The notes beneath the pieces were generated by a model. That model was not told the DNA's origin and made no database searches. It worked only from the letters and a program-made list of their open reading frames with translations. A program made the translations under genes and the position numbers. Source: Candidatus Accumulibacter aalborgensis (GTDB taxonomy: Bacteria > Pseudomonadota > Gammaproteobacteria > Burkholderiales > Rhodocyclaceae). Taken from it: DNA of 64,000 bases. Shown in pieces: positions 27,236 through 34,736 of the stretch. Positions within the stretch are counted from its first letter, which is position 1; every line of letters starts with the position of its first letter. The stretch spans positions 1 to 64,000 of the forward strand of contig NZ_FLQX01000127.1 of NCBI RefSeq assembly GCF_900089955.1, in the 5' to 3' direction.

Positions 27236-27332
27236 CGTCATTCCCGCGCAGGCGGGAATCCAGTGCGTGTTCATTATTTGCTTGAAAACAATGAGATAAA
27301 CAGGCTGGATTCCCGCCTGCGCGGGAATGACG
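27236..27332. repeat. MITE-like element with 28-bp perfect inverted repeats
   Basis: Bases 27236-27263 and 27305-27332 are perfect reverse complements over 28 bp. Each arm itself contains an ATTCCCGC...GCGGGAAT palindrome, of the type found in dRS3-like repeats. The surrounding sequence 27198-27220 and 27376-27350 also shows weaker inverted similarity (AGAG, then TGTGAA), suggesting a ~180-bp element. It separates hsdR from hsdM within the same transcription direction. Confidence 0.8.
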
Positions 27333-27346
27333 AGATACCGAACCGC

Positions 27347-27376
27347 GATTCACTGATTTATTCACAGGCTCTCAGG
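27347..27376. repeat. Dispersed 30-bp repeat, copy 2
   Basis: This stretch matches 15520-15549 at 26 of 30 positions. It covers the 3' end of hsdR and lies at the edge of the palindromic element 27236-27332, where it may be the outer end of the mobile repeat. Confidence 0.6.
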
Positions 27377-29750
27377 CGTAGAGTTGTTGTTCGAGATCAC
27401 GGACGGCCTTGAGGTAGGCCGGTTTGCCGCCGAAGGCGCGGACCAGCTCGTGCGGGGTGCCGAGCTGGCTGAAGGGGTCGAGGGTGAGGACGCCGATGTT
27501 TTCGAGGTCCTGAATGCCGGCATCGGCGTACTTGTCCAGCAATCCGGCGAGGACACGCTGCGCCTGCACGCCATATTGGCTGAAAACGTCGCGCTTCCTG
27601 ATCTGCTCCACCCGTTCTCGCCGCGAGAGCGGCGGACGGTCAAAGGCAACGTGGCAGATCAGGTCGAAGGGGTCGAAGGTCTTGCCGTATTTCTTGCCGA
27701 CTTCATCGGCCAGCGCTTCGAGCAGTACGCCCTGGGCTTCCAGCTCTTCGAGGACGACCTGCTTCCGGTCAGCGCTTGTCCAGCGGCGCAGGAAGTCATC
27801 GAGCGAGGCGAACTCTTTGCGCACCGCACGGCGGGTGTAGTCCTTGAGCGATTCGGTGATCAGCCGGCCGTCGGGGCCGTAGTACTGCACCCGCTCGGCG
27901 ACGACGTAGACGGTGACTTCGCCGCCGATTACGTATTTGATACGCTTTTCCCCCGGCGCTTCCGGCGGCAGCAATGGCAGCAATGGCAGCGGCGGATCGG
28001 GCGGCGGCAGAATCTCTTCTTCTCCTCGCAGATCAGGCTCATCGGGAGGGACCGGAGACTCATCGACTTTCGGCTCGAAAATCTGCGCTGGATCGCCATC
28101 GAAGGCCGGGTCGGCAAACAGCTCGGTCGCCTTCTTGAAGTCCATGATGGTGAACCAGTATTTGCCGAAGTCCTCGTTGATGCGGGTACCGCGACCGATC
28201 ATCTGCTTGAATTCGGTCATCGACACGATGCGCTGGTCGAGGACGACGAACTTGCACGTTTGCGCATCGACGCCGGTAGTCAGCAGCTTGCTGGTCGTGG
28301 CGATGACGGGATAGCGGCTTTCCGGGTCGATGAAATTGTCGAGTTCGGCCTTGCCTTCCTTTTCGTCGCCGGTGATGCGCATCACGTACTTGCGGTTTTC
28401 CCTGATGCGCTCGGGGTTCAGATTGACGAGCGCCTGGCGCATGCGCTCGGCGTGGTCGATGTCCTCGCAGAAGACGATCGTCTTGGCGTAAGGGTCGATG
28501 GCCTTGAGATACTCGGTGATCTTGCGGGCGACGAGTTCGGTGCGCAGTTCGAGGATCAGCGTGCGGTCGAAATCCTTCTGGTTGTAGATGCGGTCTTCGA
28601 TCAGCCTGCCGTTCTTGTCGGTCTGGCCTTTTTCGGGGCGCCAGCCCTGGAGATCCTTGTCGATGTCGATGCGCACGACCTTGTAGGGCGCCAGGAAGCC
28701 GTCGTCGATTCCCTGGCGCAGCGAGTAGGTGTACACCGGTTCGCCGAAGTAGTGGCTGTTGGAAACCTCGCGCGTCTCCTTGGGCGTCGCGGTGAGACCG
28801 ATATGCGTGGCGCCGGAGAAGTAGTCCAGTACTTCACGCCAGGCCGAATCTTCGGCGGCGCTGCCACGGTGGCATTCGTCGATGACCACCAGATCGAAAA
28901 AGTCCGGCGAGAACTGCCGGTAGATGTTCTGCTCTTCTTCGGTGCCGGTGACGGCCTGATACAGCGAGAGGTAAATCTCGAAGGCCTTGTTGGCCTGCCG
29001 GTTCACGATCTTGGTCATGGCCGGACCGAAGGGCTTGAAGTCGTTGGTCCGGATCTGGTCGACCAGGATGTTGCGGTCGGCGAGGAAGAGGATTCGCTTC
29101 TTCGCCTTCGCTTTCCACAGCCGCCAGATGATCTGGAAGGCGGTGTAGCTCTTGCCCGTCCCGGTCGCCATCACCAGCAGAATGCGCTTCTGCCCCTTGG
29201 CGATGGCTTCGATACTGCGGTTGATGGCGTTGACCTGGTAGTAGCGCGGAGCCTTGCCGCTGCCGTCGTCGTAGTACGGCGTTTCGACCGTTGTGCGCTT
29301 TTCGCTGCTGGCGATGCCCTTCCAGCAGCAATAGCGCTGCCAGAGTTCCTCCGGGCCGGGGAATTCGTCGAGGGCAAGTTCCTGCTCGATCGGGGTGCGT
29401 TGCCCGGTTCTGTCGTGCATCAGAAAGCCGTCGCCGTTACTGCTGAAGGCGAAAGGCGTGTCAAGCGTCTCGGCGTAGCCCAGCGCCTGCTGCATGCCGT
29501 CGCCGAGCGTGTGCTTGTTGTCCTTGGCCTCGATCACGGCGATGGGCAGGTTGGGAGCGAAGTAGAGGACGTGGTCCGCGCGCTTCTGCTGGCCCCGGCT
29601 GTGCAGCTTGCCGCGCACGATGACGCGCCCTTTGGTGAAGCTGACCTCTTCCCGGACCTGCGTCGCGAAGTCCCACCCCGAGCGCTGCAGCGCAGGGTTG
29701 ATGTATTGCGTGCAGATGTCTCGCTCGGAGAGATTCTTCTTGTCTGGCAC
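27372..29750 (-). CDS. hsdR: Type I restriction-modification endonuclease/translocase HsdR
   Basis: Restriction subunit of about 792 residues (EcoEI-like). An N-terminal nuclease domain with AVIEAK near 71-76 precedes a superfamily 2 motor with Walker A MATGTGKS (194-201) and DECH (291-294), then helicase motif [11 protein letters not shown]. Near residue 600 there is a proline-rich linker ([16 protein letters not shown]). The GTG at 29750 was chosen because the family begins with [10 protein letters not shown]; the open frame continues to GTG 29852. It is followed by the MITE-like element, then hsdM. Confidence 0.92.
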   Translation of the reverse strand: MPDKKNLSERDICTQYINPALQRSGWDFATQVREEVSFTKGRVIVRGKLHSRGQQKRADHVLYFAPNLPIAVIEAKDNKHTLGDGMQQALGYAETLDTPFAFSSNGDGFLMHDRTGQRTPIEQELALDEFPGPEELWQRYCCWKGIASSEKRTTVETPYYDDGSGKAPRYYQVNAINRSIEAIAKGQKRILLVMATGTGKSYTAFQIIWRLWKAKAKKRILFLADRNILVDQIRTNDFKPFGPAMTKIVNRQANKAFEIYLSLYQAVTGTEEEQNIYRQFSPDFFDLVVIDECHRGSAAEDSAWREVLDYFSGATHIGLTATPKETREVSNSHYFGEPVYTYSLRQGIDDGFLAPYKVVRIDIDKDLQGWRPEKGQTDKNGRLIEDRIYNQKDFDRTLILELRTELVARKITEYLKAIDPYAKTIVFCEDIDHAERMRQALVNLNPERIRENRKYVMRITGDEKEGKAELDNFIDPESRYPVIATTSKLLTTGVDAQTCKFVVLDQRIVSMTEFKQMIGRGTRINEDFGKYWFTIMDFKKATELFADPAFDGDPAQIFEPKVDESPVPPDEPDLRGEEEILPPPDPPLPLLPLLPPEAPGEKRIKYVIGGEVTVYVVAERVQYYGPDGRLITESLKDYTRRAVRKEFASLDDFLRRWTSADRKQVVLEELEAQGVLLEALADEVGKKYGKTFDPFDLICHVAFDRPPLSRRERVEQIRKRDVFSQYGVQAQRVLAGLLDKYADAGIQDLENIGVLTLDPFSQLGTPHELVRAFGGKPAYLKAVRDLEQQLYA

Positions 29751-29848
29751 TCGGGACAACCTGTGGTGATGATGGTATCGCTGGTTGCCCGGCATACTAC
29801 GCGAGCATTGCCCGGCATGGAAGGCAGAACGCCTGCGTTGCCAACCGT

Positions 29849-29983
29849 TCACCTTCCTCCGACAATTATCGACAGGTTGATGGCACCATGCCGCTCGACA
29901 TAGCTGCCGAAGCGAGTCACCACCGCCTGGTCGCTGCGAAAATAGCGAGAGAGGATGTCGGTATCAACCAGCATCGGCTTCAT
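29849..29983 (-). pseudogene. Truncated PIN-domain (VapC-like) toxin remnant
   Basis: Only 44 residues remain, opening [16 protein letters not shown]. This is the start of a VapC-type PIN ribonuclease, with the first catalytic aspartates in VDTD. Normal VapC proteins are about 130 residues; here the sequence stops after LSII, immediately before the hsdR frame. The remaining acidic residues are missing, so it cannot be active. The gene was probably cut when the hsd operon arrived. Confidence 0.75.
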
Positions 29984-30191
29984 CAACACGCCTCCTGACG
30001 AATTGACGATGCTGCGGCTCCTGGCGCGCGGCTTCGAGTGCCTTGAATTTTGTGGCTTCCTTCTCCGCGTCGAAGTCGCCAACTCGCCTTCCGCCGAACG
30101 CTGTCCGACGCCGTCCCTCGCGTTCTGCTTCGAATGCTGCGAATTCTTCGTCGCTCATGTCCGCCCAGCACCTGGCAAAGCGGGCAATCAT
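29964..30191 (-). CDS. Small hypothetical protein, antitoxin-like position
   Basis: Protein of 75 residues rich in charged residues (MSDEEFAAFEAEREGRRRTAFGGRR near its middle). No family recognised. It sits between a Phd-type antitoxin and a truncated PIN toxin, overlapping both by 4 and 20 bp, so it may be an antitoxin for the lost PIN toxin or part of a decayed module. A shorter form from the internal ATG at residue 12 is possible. Confidence 0.5.
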   Translation of the reverse strand: MIARFARCWADMSDEEFAAFEAEREGRRRTAFGGRRVGDFDAEKEATKFKALEAARQEPQHRQFVRRRVDEADAG

Positions 30192-30472
30192 GGCCTGTGC
30201 AGCTCGCCAGTCCCGCTGCTGCTTGACGATTCGCGCTCGGCGTAGAAAATCTCTTCGATTTTCTGCGCAAACATCGCATCGACGTCGTCTGGCACAAGCC
30301 GTTCACCTGTGGCGATATCCAGCTTGCGGAGCTCTTTCTTTTCCAGCTCCAGCGGTATCAGGCGGCAGACCGGCTTGCCTGCCTTGACGATGATGATTTC
30401 CTCTCCGGCAGCGGCCTGCTCGACGAGCTGCGAGAACTGGGTCCTGGCGGCGTGGATGTCGATGGTTTGCAT
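30188..30472 (-). CDS. Phd/YefM-family antitoxin
   Basis: Antitoxin of 94 residues. The N-terminus MQTIDIHAARTQFSQLVEQAAAGEEIIIVKAGKP matches the Phd family DNA-binding half. The usual C-terminal toxin-binding tail appears (DDVDAMFAQKIEEIFYAE), followed by a serine-rich end that looks abnormal. No full-length toxin gene follows; only a small hypothetical frame and a PIN fragment. The gene is therefore likely an orphan antitoxin of a decayed toxin-antitoxin module. Confidence 0.85.
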   Translation of the reverse strand: MQTIDIHAARTQFSQLVEQAAAGEEIIIVKAGKPVCRLIPLELEKKELRKLDIATGERLVPDDVDAMFAQKIEEIFYAERESSSSSGTGELHRP

Positions 30473-30576
30473 GCTGGCCTCCTTCGGGTAAGCGATGGAC
30501 CAAGTTTAGTCCAACGACCACGGCGTGGGTGAATGATAGCCGCATCCACGATGCACCCAGTCATCATGCCGGGATG

Positions 30577-31296
30577 CTAGATCAGCCCGCCGTTGATCGA
30601 GATGACCTGGCCGGAGATGTAGGCTGCCTGCGGCGACGCCAGGAAGGCGACCAGGTCGGCGACTTCCTCTGGCTTGCCGGCGCGCTGCATCGGCACCAGC
30701 GTCTTGATCGCTTGGTCATTGAAAGTGCTCTCGCTCATCGCGGTGGCGATGATCCCCGGCGCAACGACGTTGACCGTGATTCCGCGGCTCGCCACTTCCA
30801 GCGCCAGCGCCTTGCTGGCAGCGTGCAAAGCGCCTTTGGCCGCCGAGTAATTGACCTGACCGCGGTTGCCGGTGATTCCGGCCAGCGATGAAATGTTGAC
30901 GATTCGCCCCCAGCGGGTGCGGATCATCGGCAGGATTAGCGGCCTCGTCACGTTGAAGAAACCATTGAGCGAAACGTCGATGACGCTATCCCACTGTTCG
31001 CCGGACATGCCGGGAAAGACCACGTCGGCGTGGATGCCGGCGTTGTTCACCAGGATCTGGATTGGGCCACCGGTGAGGAGGTCGGCGAGCGCCGCGCCGC
31101 TGAGCCCGCGGTCGGTGACATCGAAAGCGACCGCTTCGGCGCTGCCGCCGCTGGCGACGATTTCACCGACCAGCGCGGCCGCCGTTTCGTGGCTGCGGTT
31201 GGCGTGCACGATCACGTGGCAGCCGTCGGCCGCCAGCCGCCGGCAGATTGCCGCGCCGATGCCGCCGCTGCCGCCGGTGACCAGCGCGCGTTTCAT
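30577..31296 (-). CDS. 3-oxoacyl-ACP reductase (FabG-type) of the aryl-polyene-like cluster
   Basis: Short-chain dehydrogenase of 239 residues. The NADPH motif is TGGSGGIG at 7-14, and the catalytic triad is S137, Y150 and K154 (YSAAK). It would reduce the beta-keto group during polyene chain extension. The gene ends the minus-strand cluster and its ATG overlaps the upstream dehydratase stop by 4 bp (ATGA). Its role in the cluster is inferred from gene order; sequence alone says FabG. Confidence 0.93.
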   Translation of the reverse strand: MKRALVTGGSGGIGAAICRRLAADGCHVIVHANRSHETAAALVGEIVASGGSAEAVAFDVTDRGLSGAALADLLTGGPIQILVNNAGIHADVVFPGMSGEQWDSVIDVSLNGFFNVTRPLILPMIRTRWGRIVNISSLAGITGNRGQVNYSAAKGALHAASKALALEVASRGITVNVVAPGIIATAMSESTFNDQAIKTLVPMQRAGKPEEVADLVAFLASPQAAYISGQVISINGGLI

Positions 31297-31763
31297 GACC
31301 GCGCTGCGCTGATCATCGCCTCTGCGTTGAGAACGACGGTGGCGCGCCCTTCGACGAGACACCGGCCGGCGTGACCGAGCGAGAATCGGTAGAGGATGAA
31401 CTGGCCGTCGCCCGCGATGCACTCGGCGTAAACGCTCAATTCGCCCGACAGGTCGTCGAGCCGGGCGACGTGCAGAGTGACGCCGCGCAGGCTGGTCAGG
31501 TAGCCGTGGCGAGGGCCGTTGTCGGCATCGCTGGCCCCGGCGGCGTCGGCAAGCAGCGCGCCATGTACCGCCATTGCCTGCGCCGCGTACTCGATGCCGA
31601 TGGCTGCGCCCAGGCGGCCGTCGGCGCGCAGCGGGTTGGCCGGGTCGGTATGGCTGACGGCGCGGCAGGAAATGGCCGCCGCTGACCAGTCGATGACCGC
31701 ATCGAGCAGACACATCGCGCCGTGGTGCGGGATGTGGGCGGCAATCCAGTCGCGGTCTAGCAC
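31293..31763 (-). CDS. 3-hydroxyacyl-ACP dehydratase (hotdog fold, ApeP-like)
   Basis: Protein of 156 residues with a hotdog-fold pattern: the start WIAAHIPHHGAMCLLDAVIDW and the GIEYAAQAMAVHGAL helix. In aryl polyene clusters such a protein dehydrates the 3-hydroxy intermediate. It overlaps its neighbours on both sides (7 bp with the chain-length factor, 4 bp with fabG). The catalytic histidine is likely one of the pair in IPHHGAM. Confidence 0.85.
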   Translation of the reverse strand: MLDRDWIAAHIPHHGAMCLLDAVIDWSAAAISCRAVSHTDPANPLRADGRLGAAIGIEYAAQAMAVHGALLADAAGASDADNGPRHGYLTSLRGVTLHVARLDDLSGELSVYAECIAGDGQFILYRFSLGHAGRCLVEGRATVVLNAEAMISAARS

Positions 31764-32602
31764 GCTTCGACGTCCACGCCTAGTTGCGATGGCGGCAGGT
31801 AGTCGAGGCAGACGCTGTCGCTGCCGCCGTTGGCGTCCCTTTCACTCCCACTCTCGCGCCTGGCCAGCAGTTGCAGCAGCGGCAGGCTGCGCAGCGCCGG
31901 AATCGTCGTGCGCAGACCTTCGAGCATGGCATCGGGCAAGGTCGTCGCGGCCTGCTGCGTTGGATAGAGCGTGATCCGGGCCAGCGAGCGCGGCGTTCTG
32001 GCGGGTACCAGCAGCAGCGCCACGCCGGCGCAATCGGGAATCGGCCGCTTGCTGTGCAGAGGCTCCGGATATTCGCTGTCGTAGGCGATCAGCAGGGTTG
32101 GCCGTCGATCGACCAGCACCTGCGCAAGTGCGTCGAGCAGGCCGGCGCCAAAGCTCGCGTCGAAAGCGCACAGGACCTGACATGGCGCCATCGAGCGGGT
32201 GGCGATCCCCCAGTAGCCGGCGGCGGCGTTATGGACGGAATTGTGGAAACGGGTCGGCGAAATCCGGCGGTCGGCAGTCGCCAGTTGCTCGCACAGCGCG
32301 TGGCAGTTGTGGCCGTCGGCGCCGGAGGCGGCGAAAACGGTCGCCAGATCGCCGAGATTGGCCGCCTCAACGGCTCCGGCAGCCGCGGCGGCTTCCAGTC
32401 CGAGCGCCAGGGCCAGCCTGACGACGCGGCTGGCGCGACGGCGTTCGGCCGGCGGCAGCAGGCTGGCGACCGGAAGGAGCGACGGCGCTGCACGGTACGT
32501 CTCTTCGCCGCGCAGCACGGCGCGCGCCGTCGGCCAGTCGGGCAAGCCGGGAGCGAGGAAGCCGACGCCGTCGATCCAGGCGCAAAGCGACTCCTGGCTC
32601 AC
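31757..32602 (-). CDS. Beta-ketoacyl synthase-like chain length factor
   Basis: Protein of 281 residues of the beta-ketoacyl synthase chain length factor type (PF13723-like). It has the thiolase-fold pieces FHNSVHNAAAGYWGIATRS and CAFDASFGAGLLDALAQ, but no STACSS catalytic cysteine motif, so it is probably a non-catalytic partner for the ketosynthase. It uses a GTG start that overlaps the ketosynthase stop (GTGA). In aryl polyene systems the partner sets chain length. Confidence 0.85.
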   Translation of the reverse strand: MSQESLCAWIDGVGFLAPGLPDWPTARAVLRGEETYRAAPSLLPVASLLPPAERRRASRVVRLALALGLEAAAAAGAVEAANLGDLATVFAASGADGHNCHALCEQLATADRRISPTRFHNSVHNAAAGYWGIATRSMAPCQVLCAFDASFGAGLLDALAQVLVDRRPTLLIAYDSEYPEPLHSKRPIPDCAGVALLLVPARTPRSLARITLYPTQQAATTLPDAMLEGLRTTIPALRSLPLLQLLARRESGSERDANGGSDSVCLDYLPPSQLGVDVEAC

Positions 32603-33792
32603 GGCGTCAGGCCGAGAACGAGGCTGCAGTTGCTGCCGCCGAAGCCGAAGGAATTGCTCAGCACGCGGCGAACGCGGCCGGAACGTGCCGCGAGCACGTA
32701 GTTCAGCGGCAACGCCGGGTCGGGAGTCGCGGTATGTGGGCTGCCGGGCAGCAGGTCGTCGGTCAGCGCCAGTGCGCAGATCAGCGCTTCGACGGCGCCG
32801 GCAGCGCCTAGCGTGTGGCCGGTGGCACCCTTGGTCGAGCTGCACGGGACGTGGGCATCGAAAAGCGCGCCTACCGCCCGGCCTTCGGCGGCGTCATTGG
32901 CCGGCGTCGCGGTGCCGTGCAGGTTGATGTAGTCGATGTCGGCCGGCTCAAGGCCGGCCGAGCGCAAGGCTGCCGCCATCGCCAGGCGGGCGCCGAATCC
33001 TTGCGGGTGTGGCGCCGACATGTGGTAGGCGTCGCTCGATTCGCCATAGCCGAGCAGGACAAGCGAACCCCGCGGCGCTGCGCTCGGGAGGGCTTCGAGC
33101 AGCGCGAAAGCAGCGCCTTCGGCCACCGAGATTCCCTTCCTCGCCACGTCGTACGGCCGGCACGGGTGGCTGGAGGTGAGTTCGAGCGCAGCGAAGCCGT
33201 ACAGTGTGGTCAGGCACAGCGAATCGACGCCACCGACCAGCGCGGCGTCGATTCTGCCGCAGGCGATCTGCCGCGCCGCAGCGGCAAAGGCCTTGGCGCT
33301 CGACGAGCAGGCGGTTGACACGGTCGCCGCCGGGCCTTCGAGGGCAAAGTAGTCGCGGGCGAATTCGGCCAGCGAGAAGAGATTTTGCGTGCTGTGGTAG
33401 AGAAAATCGGCGGGCAGTGCGCCGGTCTGCGGATCACGCCGGCGGTAGGCGAGTTCGGCGTGCAGGATGCCGGCGGTGCTGGTGCCGAGGAAGACACCGA
33501 CGCGGTCCGGGCCATAGCGGGCGCTTGCCGCGCGCACGCTTTGGTCAAGACCGTCGCTTTCGAGGGCGAGCTGCGCCAGGCGGTTGTTGCGGCAATCGTA
33601 GCGAGCGAGCGGCTCCGGCAGCGTCTGCTCGTCGACGCCCGCCACCTCGCCGACCCAGGTATCGAGGTCGACGCTTTCGAAAGCGCAGGGTGCGAGGCCA
33701 CTGTCCCCGCGGCGCAGGCTCGACAGCGTGGCGGCAAGCCCGCGGCCGAGCGAGGTGGTCAGCGTGTAACGCGACAGAAGCAGGGGCGTCAA
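32599..33792 (-). CDS. Beta-ketoacyl-ACP synthase (aryl-polyene-like)
   Basis: Ketosynthase of 397 residues with the complete catalytic triad: C162 in STACSSSAKA, H292 in LHGTATPAND and H326 in KGATGHTLGA. It extends the polyene chain on the ACP. It is coupled to the chain-length-factor gene by a GTGA overlap. Only this one full ketosynthase is in the cluster; typical aryl polyene clusters have two or more. Confidence 0.93.
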   Translation of the reverse strand: MTPLLLSRYTLTTSLGRGLAATLSSLRRGDSGLAPCAFESVDLDTWVGEVAGVDEQTLPEPLARYDCRNNRLAQLALESDGLDQSVRAASARYGPDRVGVFLGTSTAGILHAELAYRRRDPQTGALPADFLYHSTQNLFSLAEFARDYFALEGPAATVSTACSSSAKAFAAAARQIACGRIDAALVGGVDSLCLTTLYGFAALELTSSHPCRPYDVARKGISVAEGAAFALLEALPSAAPRGSLVLLGYGESSDAYHMSAPHPQGFGARLAMAAALRSAGLEPADIDYINLHGTATPANDAAEGRAVGALFDAHVPCSSTKGATGHTLGAAGAVEALICALALTDDLLPGSPHTATPDPALPLNYVLAARSGRVRRVLSNSFGFGGSNCSLVLGLTP

Positions 33793-33837
33793 GAGAGTCC
33801 TTCAGTTGGTCAGCTCCGGATAGTAGCAGAGGACCAT

Positions 33838-34650
33838 TCAGCTTGATCTCAAGCTCAGGGCAGCAGCCAGCGTGACCGGTTCGAGGCGATTCTCGGCGAT
33901 CGTCTGCAGCAACTGCGGCAACACGGTGAGGAGGACCGCTTCGCCCGCCTGGCTGCGGGCGGCGTTGCCGTCGTGCAGCAGGAGGATGTCGCCGGGGCCC
34001 AGACCGCGGGTCAGGCGTTGGCAGACGCGCTGCGGATCGCCTTCGCGGGTGTCGTAGGCGCGCCGCGTCCAGGCAGCGAGTCGTAGATCGAGCTGCGCCA
34101 GCACGGGGTCGAGCAGCGGGCTGCGCAGCCCGGCCGTCGGCCGGAAGAAACACGGCGCCTGGCCGGTGATGTCGGCCAGCGTCGCCTGCGCGGCAGCGAT
34201 GTCGGCGCGCAGGCGACGCATTCCGAAGGTGGCAAAAATGAGCGAGTGTGAGTCGCCGTGGTTCTCGACGCGATGGCCACGGGCGACGATTTGTCGGCAG
34301 AGCGCGGGAAAACGTCGGGCCCGGTGACCAATGCAGAAGAAGCTGGCGCGGGCGCCGGCAGCGTCGAGCAGGTCGAGAACGCGCGGGGTGACCTCCGGAT
34401 CAGGGCCATCGTCGATGGTCAGCGCAATTTCACGGCGCGCGCTGGCGGCTGCCGGCAAGCGGATCAGGTTGGCGCCAAGCAGGGAACTGCGCGGCAGCAG
34501 CCCGGCGGCGGTGAGTAGCGCCTGGTTGGCAGCAAAGGCGCCGAGTGCCCACGGCCAGACGCCCGGCGCCAGCAGCGCGCCAAGCGCTGCTCCAGCGTGC
34601 ACGGCGAACGAAATCCGCAGCGTCGGCGAGGGTCTCCAGGCTTGCGGCAT
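33838..34650 (-). CDS. Polysaccharide deacetylase family protein
   Basis: Protein of 270 residues with a hydrophobic N-terminus (about 12-55), likely membrane-anchored. The NodB homology domain shows LTIDDGPDPEVTPRVLDLLD, FFCIGHRA, and GHRVENHGDSH, which carry the metal-binding Asp and His pairs. It would remove an acetyl or similar group from a glycan or lipid. It lies in the middle of the aryl-polyene-like operon; its substrate is unknown. The start at the ATG 34650 is uncertain, with GTG 34665 as an alternative. Confidence 0.85.
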   Translation of the reverse strand: MPQAWRPSPTLRISFAVHAGAALGALLAPGVWPWALGAFAANQALLTAAGLLPRSSLLGANLIRLPAAASARREIALTIDDGPDPEVTPRVLDLLDAAGARASFFCIGHRARRFPALCRQIVARGHRVENHGDSHSLIFATFGMRRLRADIAAAQATLADITGQAPCFFRPTAGLRSPLLDPVLAQLDLRLAAWTRRAYDTREGDPQRVCQRLTRGLGPGDILLLHDGNAARSQAGEAVLLTVLPQLLQTIAENRLEPVTLAAALSLRSS

Positions 34651-34655
34651 GAGTG

Positions 34656-34736
34656 TCAAAGTGACCGAAGTCGACCGATCAGCGGCCGGGTGCCGCTGAT
34701 TTTGCCGGTGGCCACGCCGACGGTGCGCAGCGTCAT
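34656..34736 (-). other. Candidate 26-codon ORF in the aryl-polyene-like operon
   Basis: An ATG overlapping the MMPL stop codon (ATGA) opens a 26-residue frame, MTLRTVGVATGKISGTRPLI and then GRLRSL. It ends just before the polysaccharide deacetylase start. No family was recognised. The overlap resembles the other couplings in this operon, so it may serve to carry translation across an 80-bp gap; it may equally be chance. Confidence 0.3.

Noticed and set aside
25545-27299. A 584-codon open frame on the plus strand opposite hsdM
   Set aside because: Its sequence is low-complexity and valine/arginine-rich with no family features, while the opposite strand encodes an intact HsdM; it is a GC-driven shadow frame.
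27384-29903. An 839-codon open frame on the plus strand opposite hsdR
   Set aside because: The minus strand carries the intact HsdR motifs; the long antisense frame is a codon-bias artefact.
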